Part shown: in pieces, positions 6,682 to 15,568 of the stretch
Numbering within the stretch: the stretch's first letter is position 1
Layout of the letters: each line of letters begins with the position of its first letter
NCBI RefSeq assembly: GCF_030818255.1
Contig: NZ_JAUTAG010000001.1
Coordinates: 806,001 to 870,000, forward strand
Origin: Microbacterium sp. SORGH_AS_0969
Lineage (GTDB): Bacteria > Actinomycetota > Actinomycetes > Actinomycetales > Microbacteriaceae
DNA: 64,000 nt
Reading direction: 5' to 3'
Translations under genes and position numbers: made by a program
Notes under the pieces: model-generated
Told to the model about the DNA's origin: nothing
What the model saw: only the letters and a program-made list of their open reading frames with translations
Databases searched by the model: none

Positions 6682-9443
6682 AACGTCACCGCCACGGCAT
6701 CCGCGTTCCACGCCCGCACGCGCGGGTCGTCCCACGACGCCCCCGCCAGATCGAACGCGACGAGACGCTCCTCGCCGGGTTCGAGGCCGAAGGCGTTGTC
6801 GTCGAGCCACGCGCCCGGCGCCGTCGGGAATCCGTCGACGAGCACGATCGGCGCGGGCACCGCGCCGACATTGCGCACGCGCAGCACCCCGTCGGAGAAC
6901 CGCGCTTCCAGACGCGTGCGGGGCTGCTCCTTCAGCGGCGCGGGGCCCGTGGCGTAGGGGGCGAGCAGTTCCTCGATCGGCCGGTCGGTCAGGCTGTCGA
7001 GCGGCTCGGCCTCGAGGGCCGCGACCTCCGCGCTCTTCGGCTGCGCGTTGATCGCGTACCAGGCCGACGAGAGGAGCTCGCCGCGTGCGTCGCGAAGGTA
7101 CACCGCCAGGACGAGCACCTCGTCGGCAGGAACCTCAGCCCCGAGCGTGAACGCGAGGGCGTGGGAGTCGGCATCCAGATCCACGGATGCCGCCCGCTCG
7201 GCGATCACGCCGAACCGGGCGTCGTAGAGGCGGGCGTTCACCGAACCGGTCAGCCCCGAGGGCGTGTCGTTCGCCGCGTGCACCTCGGCCGAGAACGTCT
7301 CGCCCGCGCCGAGCGACGTGCGCTCGTACACCGCGAACGCCGAGCGTGCCGCGCCGAACTGGCGCGCGCGGTAGTACGACAGCTTCGCCCGGCCGTAGTA
7401 GTCGACGATCGCCCACGAGGCGCCCGGGAACACCTCGCCGACCTTGTAGAACCAGTACGCCGAGGTGCGCGTGCCGGCGTGCGCGCGCAGGCGCTCCGAG
7501 GCGAAGCGCAACGCGTCGCCCTGCGCGAGCTGCGAGTACTCCACGAACGTCGCCCAGTCGGTGAGGGGTCCGTAGTGCGCGTAGCGCGCCTGCTTGAAGA
7601 GGTCGAACAGCGAGAACTGCGCCTGGTGCTGCAGGATCGCGCCGTGCGCGGGCGGCGGCCACTGCTCCAGCAGCGCGGGGTCGAGGAAGCGCGCCATGCT
7701 GTCGAGGTCGCACTGACTCGACAGCCCGTACTCGCCGAACACCGGCGGCACGTGCGTCGCGTACGCCTCGACCGGCTGCCCCTCGTGATAGACGCCGTAG
7801 TAGTGCTCGCTCCCGCCCCACGGGTCGGTGCGGTGGAAAGGCCGCGTCGGGTCGTACTGCCGCACGCGCGTGCCGATCACGGTGAGCAGGTCGTCGCCCG
7901 AGACGGTCTCGGGGTTCTCGTTGCCGCCGCCCCACATCACCAGGGACGGGTGGGTGCGCAGACGCCGGACGATCCGCGACGCCTGCTCGTCGACGACGGC
8001 GAGGGTGGCTCCCGTGGCGTCGAGTCCGAACGAAAGCGGGAACTCCTGCAGCACCAGGATGCCGCGGCGGTCGCACTCGTCGTAGAACGCGTCGCTCTCG
8101 ATCGTCCCGCCGCCCCACGCCCGGAGCATCTGGAGGTTCGCACGCACGCACAGGTCGAGGATGTGTCGGTCGACATCGAACCCGCGTCGGGCCATCGGGT
8201 CGGTGAAGCACCAGTTCGCGCCCTTGAGGAAGAGCGGACGCCCGTTGACCACGAACTGCCAGTCGTAGACGTCGTCGCCCGACACCTCGGGCAGCGCCCG
8301 CATCTCGACGGTGCGGATGCCGACACTCGTCGAGCGCGATGACCCGTCAACGCTCGCCTCGACGCGGTACAACGGCTGCGCGCCGTAGCCGAACGGCCAC
8401 CACAGCCGGGCGCCGGGGACGTCGATCTCGATCGCGTGCCGGGACGTGCCTCGGGATGCCACGGTCTCCGCCGTCACGTCGGCGACGACGGCGCCCTCGG
8501 GGTCGAGCACGCGGACGCGCGTCGGAGCGGGACCGCCGTCGGTGTGCGCGATCAGGTCCCACTGCACCCGGATCCGCGCCGCCACCTCGGCGGCGTGCAC
8601 CGTCGAGACGAACAGGTCGTCGAGCTCGAGGTCGGGCACCCGTTCCAGGCGCACGCCGCGCCAGATCCCGATCGAGATGAGGTGGCCGTAGTGCCACCCC
8701 CACCCCGGCGAGGGCTTGAGCACGCCGTGCCAGTCGCGCGGGGGCGTGTCGATGCGGACGACGATCTCGTCGGTGCCGTCGCCGCGCAGCAGGGCCGTCA
8801 CGTCGATGTCGGGTCCGCCGTACATGCCGGTGTGCCGGGCGATCGGCTCGCCGTTGAGCCAGAAGGATGCTGCGTCATCGACGCCGTCGAAAGCCAGGCG
8901 CACCCGATCCCCGCGCCACTCGGCCGGCACGTCGAAACGCCGGGCGTACCACCACTGCTGCTCCTCGACGCGGGTGCGACGGAAGTACCACGGCCACTCT
9001 CGCGGCACACCGTGCTCGGTGAGCTCGGCGTGCGTGTGGTCGTGGAGGAGCGGGTCGGGGATCTCGCCCGCCGCGGTGAGGGCGGCCTGAACCGTCCCCG
9101 GAACGGTCGCGCGGATCCACGACGAGCGGTCGGTGTCGGGGCGGTGCCAGCCCACGGGCGCGGGAGGGGCCTGCCCGCCGAACCAGCGTTCGATCGCGAA
9201 CTCGCGGCCGGCGGGAGCGCCGGCGAGCAGCCATTCTCCGTCGAGGGAGACCGTCTCGCGCGTGGGCGGTGCGTCCGTCGCCGGCGCCGGGGCCCCGGCA
9301 TCCGGGGCTCGCCCGACTCCGTCAAGAACGGATGCCGGGACGACCTCCAGCACCGGAAGCGTCGCGTGCTCCCGCACCCACCGGTCGCCGAACAGCGGCG
9401 AGGCGAGCGACTGCGCCCGCTCGCGATCGTCGAGCGAGCTCAT
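6678..9443 (-). CDS. GH2 family glycosidase, beta-mannosidase-like
   Basis: At 921 residues it matches beta-mannosidases and related exo-beta-glycosidases of family GH2 in size and order. There is a jelly-roll sugar-binding domain (about 65-250, with WWYARRFDVP and DGVDDAASFWLNG), an Ig-like domain, a TIM barrel, and C-terminal beta domains. The catalytic acid/base is the Glu in WGGGNENP (about 504) and the nucleophile the Glu in FGEYG (about 569). There is no signal peptide, so it should act in the cytosol on imported oligosaccharides. It starts four bases after the permease stop and is in the same operon. The exact substrate (mannoside, glucosaminide or other) cannot be read from the sequence. 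Confidence 0.88.
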   Translation of the reverse strand: MSSLDDRERAQSLASPLFGDRWVREHATLPVLEVVPASVLDGVGRAPDAGAPAPATDAPPTRETVSLDGEWLLAGAPAGREFAIERWFGGQAPPAPVGWHRPDTDRSSWIRATVPGTVQAALTAAGEIPDPLLHDHTHAELTEHGVPREWPWYFRRTRVEEQQWWYARRFDVPAEWRGDRVRLAFDGVDDAASFWLNGEPIARHTGMYGGPDIDVTALLRGDGTDEIVVRIDTPPRDWHGVLKPSPGWGWHYGHLISIGIWRGVRLERVPDLELDDLFVSTVHAAEVAARIRVQWDLIAHTDGGPAPTRVRVLDPEGAVVADVTAETVASRGTSRHAIEIDVPGARLWWPFGYGAQPLYRVEASVDGSSRSTSVGIRTVEMRALPEVSGDDVYDWQFVVNGRPLFLKGANWCFTDPMARRGFDVDRHILDLCVRANLQMLRAWGGGTIESDAFYDECDRRGILVLQEFPLSFGLDATGATLAVVDEQASRIVRRLRTHPSLVMWGGGNENPETVSGDDLLTVIGTRVRQYDPTRPFHRTDPWGGSEHYYGVYHEGQPVEAYATHVPPVFGEYGLSSQCDLDSMARFLDPALLEQWPPPAHGAILQHQAQFSLFDLFKQARYAHYGPLTDWATFVEYSQLAQGDALRFASERLRAHAGTRTSAYWFYKVGEVFPGASWAIVDYYGRAKLSYYRARQFGAARSAFAVYERTSLGAGETFSAEVHAANDTPSGLTGSVNARLYDARFGVIAERAASVDLDADSHALAFTLGAEVPADEVLVLAVYLRDARGELLSSAWYAINAQPKSAEVAALEAEPLDSLTDRPIEELLAPYATGPAPLKEQPRTRLEARFSDGVLRVRNVGAVPAPIVLVDGFPTAPGAWLDDNAFGLEPGEERLVAFDLAGASWDDPRVRAWNADAVAVTL

Positions 9444-9447
9444 GCCC

Positions 9448-10308
9448 TCACTTCACCGCCCCGGCGTAGAGGCCACTGACGAAGAAGCGCTGCGCGAAGA
9501 CGAACAGCAGCAGGATCGGCAGGCTCATGATGAGCACCGCGGCCATGATGTTGCCCCAGTCGGCGAGGTACTGCGCCTTGAAGTAGAGCACGCCGGTGGT
9601 CAGAGTCCGCTTCGAGGGGTCGGTGAGCAGCAGCTGCGGGACGAGGTAGTCGTTCCAGACGCCCACGCCCTGCAGCACCCAGAAGGTCGCGATCGCGGGG
9701 CGGGCGAGCGGGAGGAAGATGCGGCGGAAGAGGGTGAAGTAGCCCGCGCCGTCGATGACCGCGGCTTCGACGATCTCCTTCGGCACCTGGCGCATGAAGG
9801 CCGCCATGAGGAAGACGCCGAAGGGCAGCGCACCCGCGATGTAGATGAGGATGACCCCGGCGTAGTTGTTGATGAGGCCGAGGTCACGGACCACGCGGAA
9901 CTGCGGCACGAGCGCGAGCTGCATCGGCAGGAAGATGCCCGCCGCGAGCAGCAGGTACACGCCCGAGCCGATGCGCGTGGCCTGGCGCACGATCGCGTAC
10001 GACGCGAGGGCCGCGACGAAGGTGGCGACCGTCATGCTCGTGACCGTCAGCAGCACCGAGTTGAAGAAGAGGTTGGTGAACCCGGCATCCTTCCACGAGG
10101 TGACGAAGTTGTCGAAGGTCGGCGCCTGGGGAAGGCCGGTGGGGTTCGTCAGCACCTCGAGGTTCGGCTTGAACGCCGTGATGACGATGATGACGATCGG
10201 GTAGATCATCGCGATGCTGAGCACGATCAGCAGCAGGTTGATCGGGATGCGGCGGGCCAGGCGGAGAAGGGACCGCGTGTTCACGCGGGGGGTGGCGTGC
10301 GTGCTCAT
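9448..10308 (-). CDS. Carbohydrate ABC transporter permease (MalG type)
   Basis: A 286-residue integral membrane protein with six predicted helices and the EAA loop VEAAVIDGAGYFTLFRRIFLP that docks with the ATPase. It belongs to the second-permease class of CUT1 sugar importers. The ATG at 10308 overlaps the stop of the first permease by four bases. It works with the preceding permease and most likely with the lipoprotein at 14127-15389. No ATPase gene is present in the locus, so a shared MsmK/UgpC-type ATPase from elsewhere is presumably used, as is common in Actinobacteria. Confidence 0.95.
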   Translation of the reverse strand: MSTHATPRVNTRSLLRLARRIPINLLLIVLSIAMIYPIVIIVITAFKPNLEVLTNPTGLPQAPTFDNFVTSWKDAGFTNLFFNSVLLTVTSMTVATFVAALASYAIVRQATRIGSGVYLLLAAGIFLPMQLALVPQFRVVRDLGLINNYAGVILIYIAGALPFGVFLMAAFMRQVPKEIVEAAVIDGAGYFTLFRRIFLPLARPAIATFWVLQGVGVWNDYLVPQLLLTDPSKRTLTTGVLYFKAQYLADWGNIMAAVLIMSLPILLLFVFAQRFFVSGLYAGAVK

Positions 10309-11294
10309 CGGTTGCCCTCCTCGGCGGCGACGCGGTTGTTGAGTCTGTTCTGCACGGCGGCGATCCCGATCAGCACGATCAGCACGAGCACGGCCATGGC
10401 CGAGGCGTAGCCGAAGTTGTTGTTGACCAGGCCCTCCTGGAACACCTGCGTCATGAACAGCTGGGTCGAGTTGCCCGGTCCCCCTCTCGTCATCAGGTAG
10501 ACGGTGTCGAAGGCCCTCAGGGCACCGTTGATCGACAGCACGAGCACGAGTCCGATCGAGGGGATCATGAGCGGGATCGTGATGAAGCGCATCGCTTTCC
10601 ACCCGCGTGCACCGTCGACTTTGGCCGCCTCGAGGATCTCGCCCGGGATCGTCGAGAGTCCCGCGAGGAAGATGACGACGTTGAAGCCGAGACCGCTCCA
10701 CAGGTCGACGAGGATCACGCTGTACAGGGCGAGGTCGTAGTTGCCGAGCCAGTCCTGCGCGAGACCGCCGAGCCCGATGCTGCGCAGCAGCGTGTTGAAC
10801 GTTCCCGTGGTCGGGTCGTACATGAAGCTCCACGTGAACACGATCGCCACGGGGGAGATGACCATCGGTGCGAAGAAGATCGCGCGGTAGATGTTGCCGA
10901 GCCGGAGCTGGCGGTGCAGGAGCACGGCGATGAGGAACGCCAGGATCGTCTGCACGACGATCTTGAAGAACCCGTAGATCGCGGTGTTGCCGATCGCCTC
11001 CATGAGCACGGGGTCGCCCGAGAAGATGCGCACGAAGTTGTCGGCACCGACGAAGTCCCACGCGCGGTTGAACCCGCGGGCGTCGGTGAAGCTCGCGACG
11101 ATCACCTGTCCCATCGGGTACACCGTGAAGACGGTGTAGAGGATCAGCGCGGGAGCGACGGCGATCCAGAAGGTGCCCGCGGTCGATCGGCCGGTCCACA
11201 AGCGCGCCTTCAGCGAGCGCGTCGTCACCGCCTGGGTGGCGGTGGGGTCGTCCAGGGCGAGGACCCGCGGGTCCTCGACGCGTGTGCTACTCAT
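10305..11294 (-). CDS. Carbohydrate ABC transporter permease (MalF type)
   Basis: A 329-residue first permease of a CUT1 sugar importer. It has a cytosolic N-terminal extension of about 40 residues, then six helices. The EAA motif reads LEAAKVDGARGWKAMRFITIP. The ATG at 11294 overlaps the upstream stop (ATGA), and longer in-frame extensions upstream lie inside the preceding gene. It forms the membrane channel with the second permease; the pairing is supported by the four-base overlap between them. Confidence 0.95.
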   Translation of the reverse strand: MSSTRVEDPRVLALDDPTATQAVTTRSLKARLWTGRSTAGTFWIAVAPALILYTVFTVYPMGQVIVASFTDARGFNRAWDFVGADNFVRIFSGDPVLMEAIGNTAIYGFFKIVVQTILAFLIAVLLHRQLRLGNIYRAIFFAPMVISPVAIVFTWSFMYDPTTGTFNTLLRSIGLGGLAQDWLGNYDLALYSVILVDLWSGLGFNVVIFLAGLSTIPGEILEAAKVDGARGWKAMRFITIPLMIPSIGLVLVLSINGALRAFDTVYLMTRGGPGNSTQLFMTQVFQEGLVNNNFGYASAMAVLVLIVLIGIAAVQNRLNNRVAAEEGNR

Positions 11295-13366
11295 AGCGAT
11301 CCAATCGAGTCGAGAGAGGGGGTGACGACGGTCGCGCTCCGGGCGGGCACGTCGATGCGCCCGTCCGAGACCGGCGCGCGAAGCCCGTCGAGGTCGTCGG
11401 TCTCGGCATCGCCGAGGCCGGGCAGATGCAGGGAGAGCACCTCGTCGCGATAGTTGGCCACGACGAGGGCGCGGCCACCGTCGTCCCCCTCCCACACGGT
11501 GAGGAGGTCGTGGACGGAACCGTCCGGACGGAGGGCGACGACGTCGTGATCGACGACGAGGCGCCCGTTCCACAGGCGGTCGCGGTGGCGATCGCGCAGG
11601 GCATCGGCCTGTCGGGCGAGCGAGACGGTCGCGGGCATGTCACCCGGCCGGCCCTTGAAGTTGTAGGGCTCCAGGCTGATCGCGTACCCGTAGAGGAGGC
11701 ACTGCGCGATCATCGAGCGGTCGTCGAACCCGGTGAGGGCGGTCACGATGCGGGCGTCGGGGCGCAGCTGGCGACCGAGCGGGCGGTGCGTCGGCGAGGC
11801 ACTGCGGAAGTACGACACGTCGTAGTGCGCGAACTGGTCGTCGTACGCGCCCTCGGCGGCGATGACGAACGTGTCGGCGCGGTCGCCGAGCCCTGCGCGG
11901 ATGTCCTCGACGAAATCGGCATCCCACGTGAACGCGCTGGCACCCACGGGGTGGCCGTGATCGTCGGCGAAGCACAGCAGAGCGCGACCGTGATACAGCG
12001 ACTCATCGGCCAGGATGCCATCGGCCCCCCACGCGGCCATCTCGGCGACCTCGTCGGCGAAGCGCCGGCGCAGCGCCTCGACGCCGAAGCACAGCGGCAC
12101 GTACCAGGGGGTGTTGATGCCGTAGCGCTTGCGCGACGAGTGGTACACCGGGCCGGGCTGGGCGTACGGCTGGCCGTTCGGGTCGCGCGAGACGAAGGAC
12201 TCGAGCTCGTCCCAGAGCGGTCCGGGCTTCTCGACCCACACGTACTTCACGTACAGCACGGTGGCGACGTCGAGCTCGCGCGCGCGATCGAGGGCGCGGC
12301 GCAGGCCCTCCTCGCCGCCGAGCTTCTCGGCGGGCCGGTGCTGAGGCACGAGACCGTCCTGGCCGCCCTCGTTCCACCCGACGATCTGGATCGCGCCGAT
12401 GCCCTCGCGCGCGCACTCCTCGATGATGTCGACGAGCGCGTCGAAGTCGTACCGGGGTTCGCCCTCGGTCGACATGAGCTGCACCTGCAGCCACGAGCGG
12501 GGCTCGCGGAGCCAGGATGCCGCGCTCCGCCGCGTCGGATCCTGCGTCGGAAGGTACGCGTCGAGACCGCGCTCCCACTCCCCCGCGAACGGGACGACGG
12601 CCATCTCGGGCAGCTCGGCGGCGGACCCGTCTGCCGCAGGGAAGTGGATGGCGTCGAGGGTCACGGCCGCATCCTCCGCCGCGGTGCGACGCAGACTGTC
12701 GGCGAAGCCGGGCACGAGGCTCGCCCGCCACCCGATGAACTCGAGGGTACGCGCGGCTGGCTGCACCGTGATCCCCCCGGTCTCGCTCGCGAGCACCACG
12801 AAGGGCGATGTCGGCGTGCCCACCAGCTCGGGGCGCAGGTTGCCGCTGGCGTAGTCGGGGTACAACGTTCCCCAGTACGGGGCGTTGGAGTCGAACACCG
12901 GCAGCAGCGACACGCGCGTGCCCGTGGAGTAATCGACGCCGCGGAGTTCGAGCGTGCCCTCGACCGGACGGATGCCGCCGAGCGAGGGGAAGCGCACGGC
13001 CTCCACGCCGCCCTGGTCGAGGCGGAACGACAGCGACAGCCGCAGGCCCCCGTCACGCACGCGCGCACCGACGACGATCTCGCCGGTGAGCCGCTCGCCG
13101 GCGGAGGTCACGGGATCGCGCCACACCAGGCGCAGCGCGTCGTCGCCCTCGCGCTCGACGTTCGTCAGCGTCTGCGCACCCGTCTCGACGACGACCGTGC
13201 GGTCGCCGCCCCGCGGAATCTCGACCACGAACAGCGACGGGCGCCCGCCGGAGAGGGGCGCGAGCCCGGTCTCCGGGCCGTCGAGCGCGAGCAGTCCGCC
13301 CGTCTCGGGGTCGAACGTCGCGGTGGTGCGATCGTCGGTGATCGTCAGCAGGGAGGTCACAAGCAC
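11291..13366 (-). CDS. Large cytosolic protein, DUF6259-like (probable glycosidase-related)
   Basis: A 691-residue protein with no signal peptide. It starts with a beta-rich region (TITDDRTTATFDPETGGLLAL). A probable TIM-barrel part follows, with YDFDALVDIIEECAREGIGAI, QIVGWNEGGQDG and ADESLYHG, and a small C-terminal beta domain ends it. It resembles proteins annotated DUF6259, which sit in polysaccharide-use loci and look like inactive or divergent GH-A or GH36-type enzymes. I recall this family from memory only. It is the first gene of the permease/GH2 unit: a perfect TGTAG-N5-CTACA dyad lies 17 bases before its ATG, and its stop overlaps the permease start. A role in oligosaccharide hydrolysis or modification is inferred from context. 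Confidence 0.7.
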   Translation of the reverse strand: MLVTSLLTITDDRTTATFDPETGGLLALDGPETGLAPLSGGRPSLFVVEIPRGGDRTVVVETGAQTLTNVEREGDDALRLVWRDPVTSAGERLTGEIVVGARVRDGGLRLSLSFRLDQGGVEAVRFPSLGGIRPVEGTLELRGVDYSTGTRVSLLPVFDSNAPYWGTLYPDYASGNLRPELVGTPTSPFVVLASETGGITVQPAARTLEFIGWRASLVPGFADSLRRTAAEDAAVTLDAIHFPAADGSAAELPEMAVVPFAGEWERGLDAYLPTQDPTRRSAASWLREPRSWLQVQLMSTEGEPRYDFDALVDIIEECAREGIGAIQIVGWNEGGQDGLVPQHRPAEKLGGEEGLRRALDRARELDVATVLYVKYVWVEKPGPLWDELESFVSRDPNGQPYAQPGPVYHSSRKRYGINTPWYVPLCFGVEALRRRFADEVAEMAAWGADGILADESLYHGRALLCFADDHGHPVGASAFTWDADFVEDIRAGLGDRADTFVIAAEGAYDDQFAHYDVSYFRSASPTHRPLGRQLRPDARIVTALTGFDDRSMIAQCLLYGYAISLEPYNFKGRPGDMPATVSLARQADALRDRHRDRLWNGRLVVDHDVVALRPDGSVHDLLTVWEGDDGGRALVVANYRDEVLSLHLPGLGDAETDDLDGLRAPVSDGRIDVPARSATVVTPSLDSIGSL

Positions 13367-13382
13367 ATCCTCGTTCTCGTCG

Positions 13383-13397
13383 TGTAGCCATACTACA
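13383..13397. promoter_or_regulatory. Candidate RpiR operator before the DUF6259-like/permease/GH2 operon
   Basis: TGTAG-CCATA-CTACA, a perfect 5-bp-arm dyad, ends 17 bases before the ATG at 13366. The 16 bases TGTAGCCATACTACAT are identical to the site before the RpiR gene at 22397-22413. Its closeness to the start codon suggests repression by blocking promoter clearance. Confidence 0.7.
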
Positions 13398-13506
13398 TCT
13401 TCTGGTCGATCCTGCCGCTGCGGATCCGGAATCCCTCGCTGGCGCAGCTGTTTCGCGTAGCTGCGCTACCGCCCACGCGGTGGCATCCGGCCCCCACCGC
13501 GCGCGT

Positions 13507-13565
13507 GGGGCGTGTTCTGCCGTTCGGGGCGGGAACTACTCGCCCCGAACGGAGAAACACGCCCC
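13507..13565. repeat. Long hairpin after the binding-protein remnant
   Basis: Two 25-base arms, GGGGCGTGTT...CCGTTCGGGGCG and CGCCCCGAACGG...AACACGCCCC, differ only by a three-base internal mismatch and enclose a 9-base loop. The element lies in the 230-base gap between the DUF6259-like gene and the binding-protein remnant. It could be a terminator that insulates the operon from upstream transcription. Confidence 0.6.
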
Positions 13566-13627
13566 AAACCCGGAATAACGGGGAGGGATGCCACGGGCCA
13601 CCGACGCGGCAGGCGACCCGTCGCGCC

Positions 13628-14065
13628 TCAGTCGGCGTTCGCGCGGACCTCGGCGAGCGTCGCGTCGAGCTCGGTGATCACCGCGGCGACGTCGCTGCGC
13701 CCGGCGATGAGGTTCTGCATCCCCACGAGGAGCGTCTCCTGCAGCTGCGGGTGCGCGGGGATCACGACGGGGCGGAAGGTCTTGCCCTCCCACGCCGCGA
13801 CCATGTCGGGGAAGAGCGGGTCGTTCGCCGAGACGTCGATGCCCCCGGTCGTGGGGAACGCCTTCACCGTGGTGAGGAAGTCGGTGTACACCTCATCCTG
13901 GAAGAAGAAGTCGATGAAGCTCTCGGCCGCCTCGACCCGGTCGTTGCCGGGGTTGATCCCCCATGCCACCAGGTAGCTTCCCCACATGTCGGCCACATCG
14001 GCATCGAGCGTGGGGAAGTTCATGTAGCCCGGCTCCACCCCCGCGGCACGCGCGTCGGAGAGGAT
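13628..14065 (-). pseudogene. C-terminal remnant of a sugar ABC transporter substrate-binding protein
   Basis: The frame gives about 145 residues that align with the last third of the intact binding lipoprotein next to it. Shared words include ILSDAR, GYMNFPT, FPTT, DPLFP, AAWEGKTF and the end LDA-LA-RAN. Identity is near half, so this is an old paralogue rather than a fresh duplication. It has no signal peptide, lipobox or N-terminal lobe and could not bind a ligand. Homology starts abruptly at about 14065, just past the terminator of the neighbouring gene. An ATG at 14038 could start a 136-residue product, but I regard the gene as broken. Confidence 0.75.
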
Positions 14066-14081
14066 CCGTCTTTCGAAAAGG

Positions 14082-14119
14082 GAACCGCCTCGCCCGGGCG
14101 CTCCCGAGCGAGGCGGTTC
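14082..14119 (-). terminator. Terminator of the substrate-binding protein gene
   Basis: GAACCGCCTCG and CGAGGCGGTTC form an 11-bp perfect stem. It begins 8 bases past the stop at 14127, and the transcript then runs into CCCTTTTCG. It separates the lipoprotein gene from the downstream remnant and operon, so the abundant binding protein is probably made from its own short transcript. Confidence 0.75.
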
Positions 14120-14126
14120 GAAGGGG

Positions 14127-15389
14127 TCAACCGTTGTTGGCGCGGTACTGCGCGAGGGCGGCGTCGAGGTCGCCCAGCACCTGCTCGGTGCTCTTCTGTC
14201 CGCTGATGATGTTCTGCAGCCCGACCAGGAGAGCGTCCTGGATGCTCGGGTCGGTGGGCGAGAACGCGGCGACGAAGGTCTTGCCCTCCCACGCGGCCTG
14301 CATCTCGGGGAAGAGCGGGTCGACGTCAGCGCCGATCTCGACGTCCTTGGTGGTCGGGAACAGCTTCACCTTGTCGAGGAACGCCTTGTAGGTGTCGTCC
14401 TGGAGGAAGAAGTCGAGGAACTTCTGCGAGGCGGCGAGCTTGGCATCCCCGTTGTTCGGGTTCAGGCCGAACCGCACCTGGTACGTGCCCCAGATGTCAT
14501 CGGACGGCTTGTCGACGGTCGGGAAGTTCATGTAGCCGAGGTCGAGGCCCGCCTCGCGCGCGTCGGACAGGATCCACGTCGCGGGGAACATCGCCGCCTG
14601 CCCGCCGAGGAACGCCGACTGCGCAGCGGTCTGGCTCGTGCCGACCGGGTTGGGCATGTAGTACGGCGTGAGCTCCTTGACGACGTCGAGCGACTCGGCC
14701 CAGGCCTTGCTGTCGGAGAAGGTCGTCTTGCCCGCGGCCATCTCGGCGCCGAGCTCTTCGTTCGCGCCGTGCTCGGCGAGGGCGTAGTACACGATGAACT
14801 GCGGCCACCAGTTGTCCTGCGCGCTCATCGCGAAGGGGATGACCCCGGCGTCCGAGAGCTTCTTGGAGTCGGCCAGCAGTTCGGTGTAGGTCGTGGGCGG
14901 AGCGTCGATACCCGCCTTCTCGAACAGCGCCTTGTTGTAGATGATGCCGTTGCCCGAGAGCGAGATCGGCAGGTTGTAGGTGCCGCCGGCGCGCTGGCTG
15001 TCTTTCGCAGCCTCGGGAGTGAGCTTCGACAGGTAGCTCTCACCACCCTGGGAGAGGTCGGCCGCGAAACCGTCGGCGACGAAGGTGTCGATGTTGCCGA
15101 GGTCGAAACCGTAGATGTCGGGACCGGCCCCACCGGAGAGGCGGGTCTTGAGGATGTTGTCGTAGTCGTTCGTGTTGAAGAACTCGGCGTTGATCGTGAT
15201 GTCGGGGTTCGCCGCCTCGAACTCGGTGATGACGTCTTCGTACGCCTTCTGCGTGTCGCCGCCGTCTCCCCACATCAGGAAGCTGAGCTCGGTGGGACCG
15301 CCGCCGGCGCCTCCCGCGCAGCCGCTCAGCGCGCCTACGGTGGTCAACGCGACCGCCGCTACCGCCGTGTGCTTCAGCCACTTCGTCAT
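14127..15389 (-). CDS. Sugar ABC transporter substrate-binding lipoprotein
   Basis: A 420-residue extracytoplasmic binding protein. The signal peptide MTKWLKHTAVAAVALTTVG leads into the lipobox ALSGC (Cys24), so the mature protein is lipid-anchored outside the membrane. The rest has the SBP_bac_1 pattern: LSFLMWGDGGDTQKAYEDV, INAEFFNTNDYDNIL, GPDIYGFDLGN, NGIIYNKALFEKAG and GQAAMFPATWILSDAR. The ATG at 15389 follows GGGAG. A GTAG-N5-CTAC dyad sits 59 bases upstream. It should deliver an oligosaccharide or sugar to the permeases at 9448-11294. A degenerate paralogue lies just downstream. Confidence 0.93.
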   Translation of the reverse strand: MTKWLKHTAVAAVALTTVGALSGCAGGAGGGPTELSFLMWGDGGDTQKAYEDVITEFEAANPDITINAEFFNTNDYDNILKTRLSGGAGPDIYGFDLGNIDTFVADGFAADLSQGGESYLSKLTPEAAKDSQRAGGTYNLPISLSGNGIIYNKALFEKAGIDAPPTTYTELLADSKKLSDAGVIPFAMSAQDNWWPQFIVYYALAEHGANEELGAEMAAGKTTFSDSKAWAESLDVVKELTPYYMPNPVGTSQTAAQSAFLGGQAAMFPATWILSDAREAGLDLGYMNFPTVDKPSDDIWGTYQVRFGLNPNNGDAKLAASQKFLDFFLQDDTYKAFLDKVKLFPTTKDVEIGADVDPLFPEMQAAWEGKTFVAAFSPTDPSIQDALLVGLQNIISGQKSTEQVLGDLDAALAQYRANNG

Positions 15390-15447
15390 GGCCACTCCCT
15401 CATCTCCGTCGATCGTCGCGCGGCTCTTTCCGCGGAACGTGGTGTCG

Positions 15448-15460
15448 GTAGCAAGACTAC
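15448..15460. promoter_or_regulatory. Candidate RpiR operator before the binding-protein gene
   Basis: GTAG-CAAGA-CTAC, a perfect 4-bp-arm dyad with the same 5-base spacer as the site before the RpiR gene. It lies 59 bases upstream of the lipoprotein ATG, in the shared region with the divergent DUF3863-like gene. Confidence 0.6.
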
Positions 15461-15520
15461 ACAAAATCGGTTCATTCGCCCATATCGAATGCGCAACGGT
15501 GCCCCATCCTGCGAATATTG

Positions 15521-15533
15521 CTAGTGGAACTAC
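15521..15533. promoter_or_regulatory. Weak candidate RpiR operator before the DUF3863-like/rhamnosidase unit
   Basis: CTAG-TGGAA-CTAC keeps the spacing and the right arm of the dyad but has one mismatch in the left arm. It lies 36 bases before the ATG at 15569. It is weaker than the other sites and is listed because of its position. Confidence 0.4.
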
Positions 15534-15568
15534 GCAGGCGCGTGCGTCGGCGGATAGGGTGAGGCCCC

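Noticed and set aside
13628..14038. A functional 136-residue gene starting at ATG 14038
   Set aside because: The product is only the C-terminal third of a binding protein, with no signal peptide. Homology continues upstream of the ATG, which marks it as a remnant.
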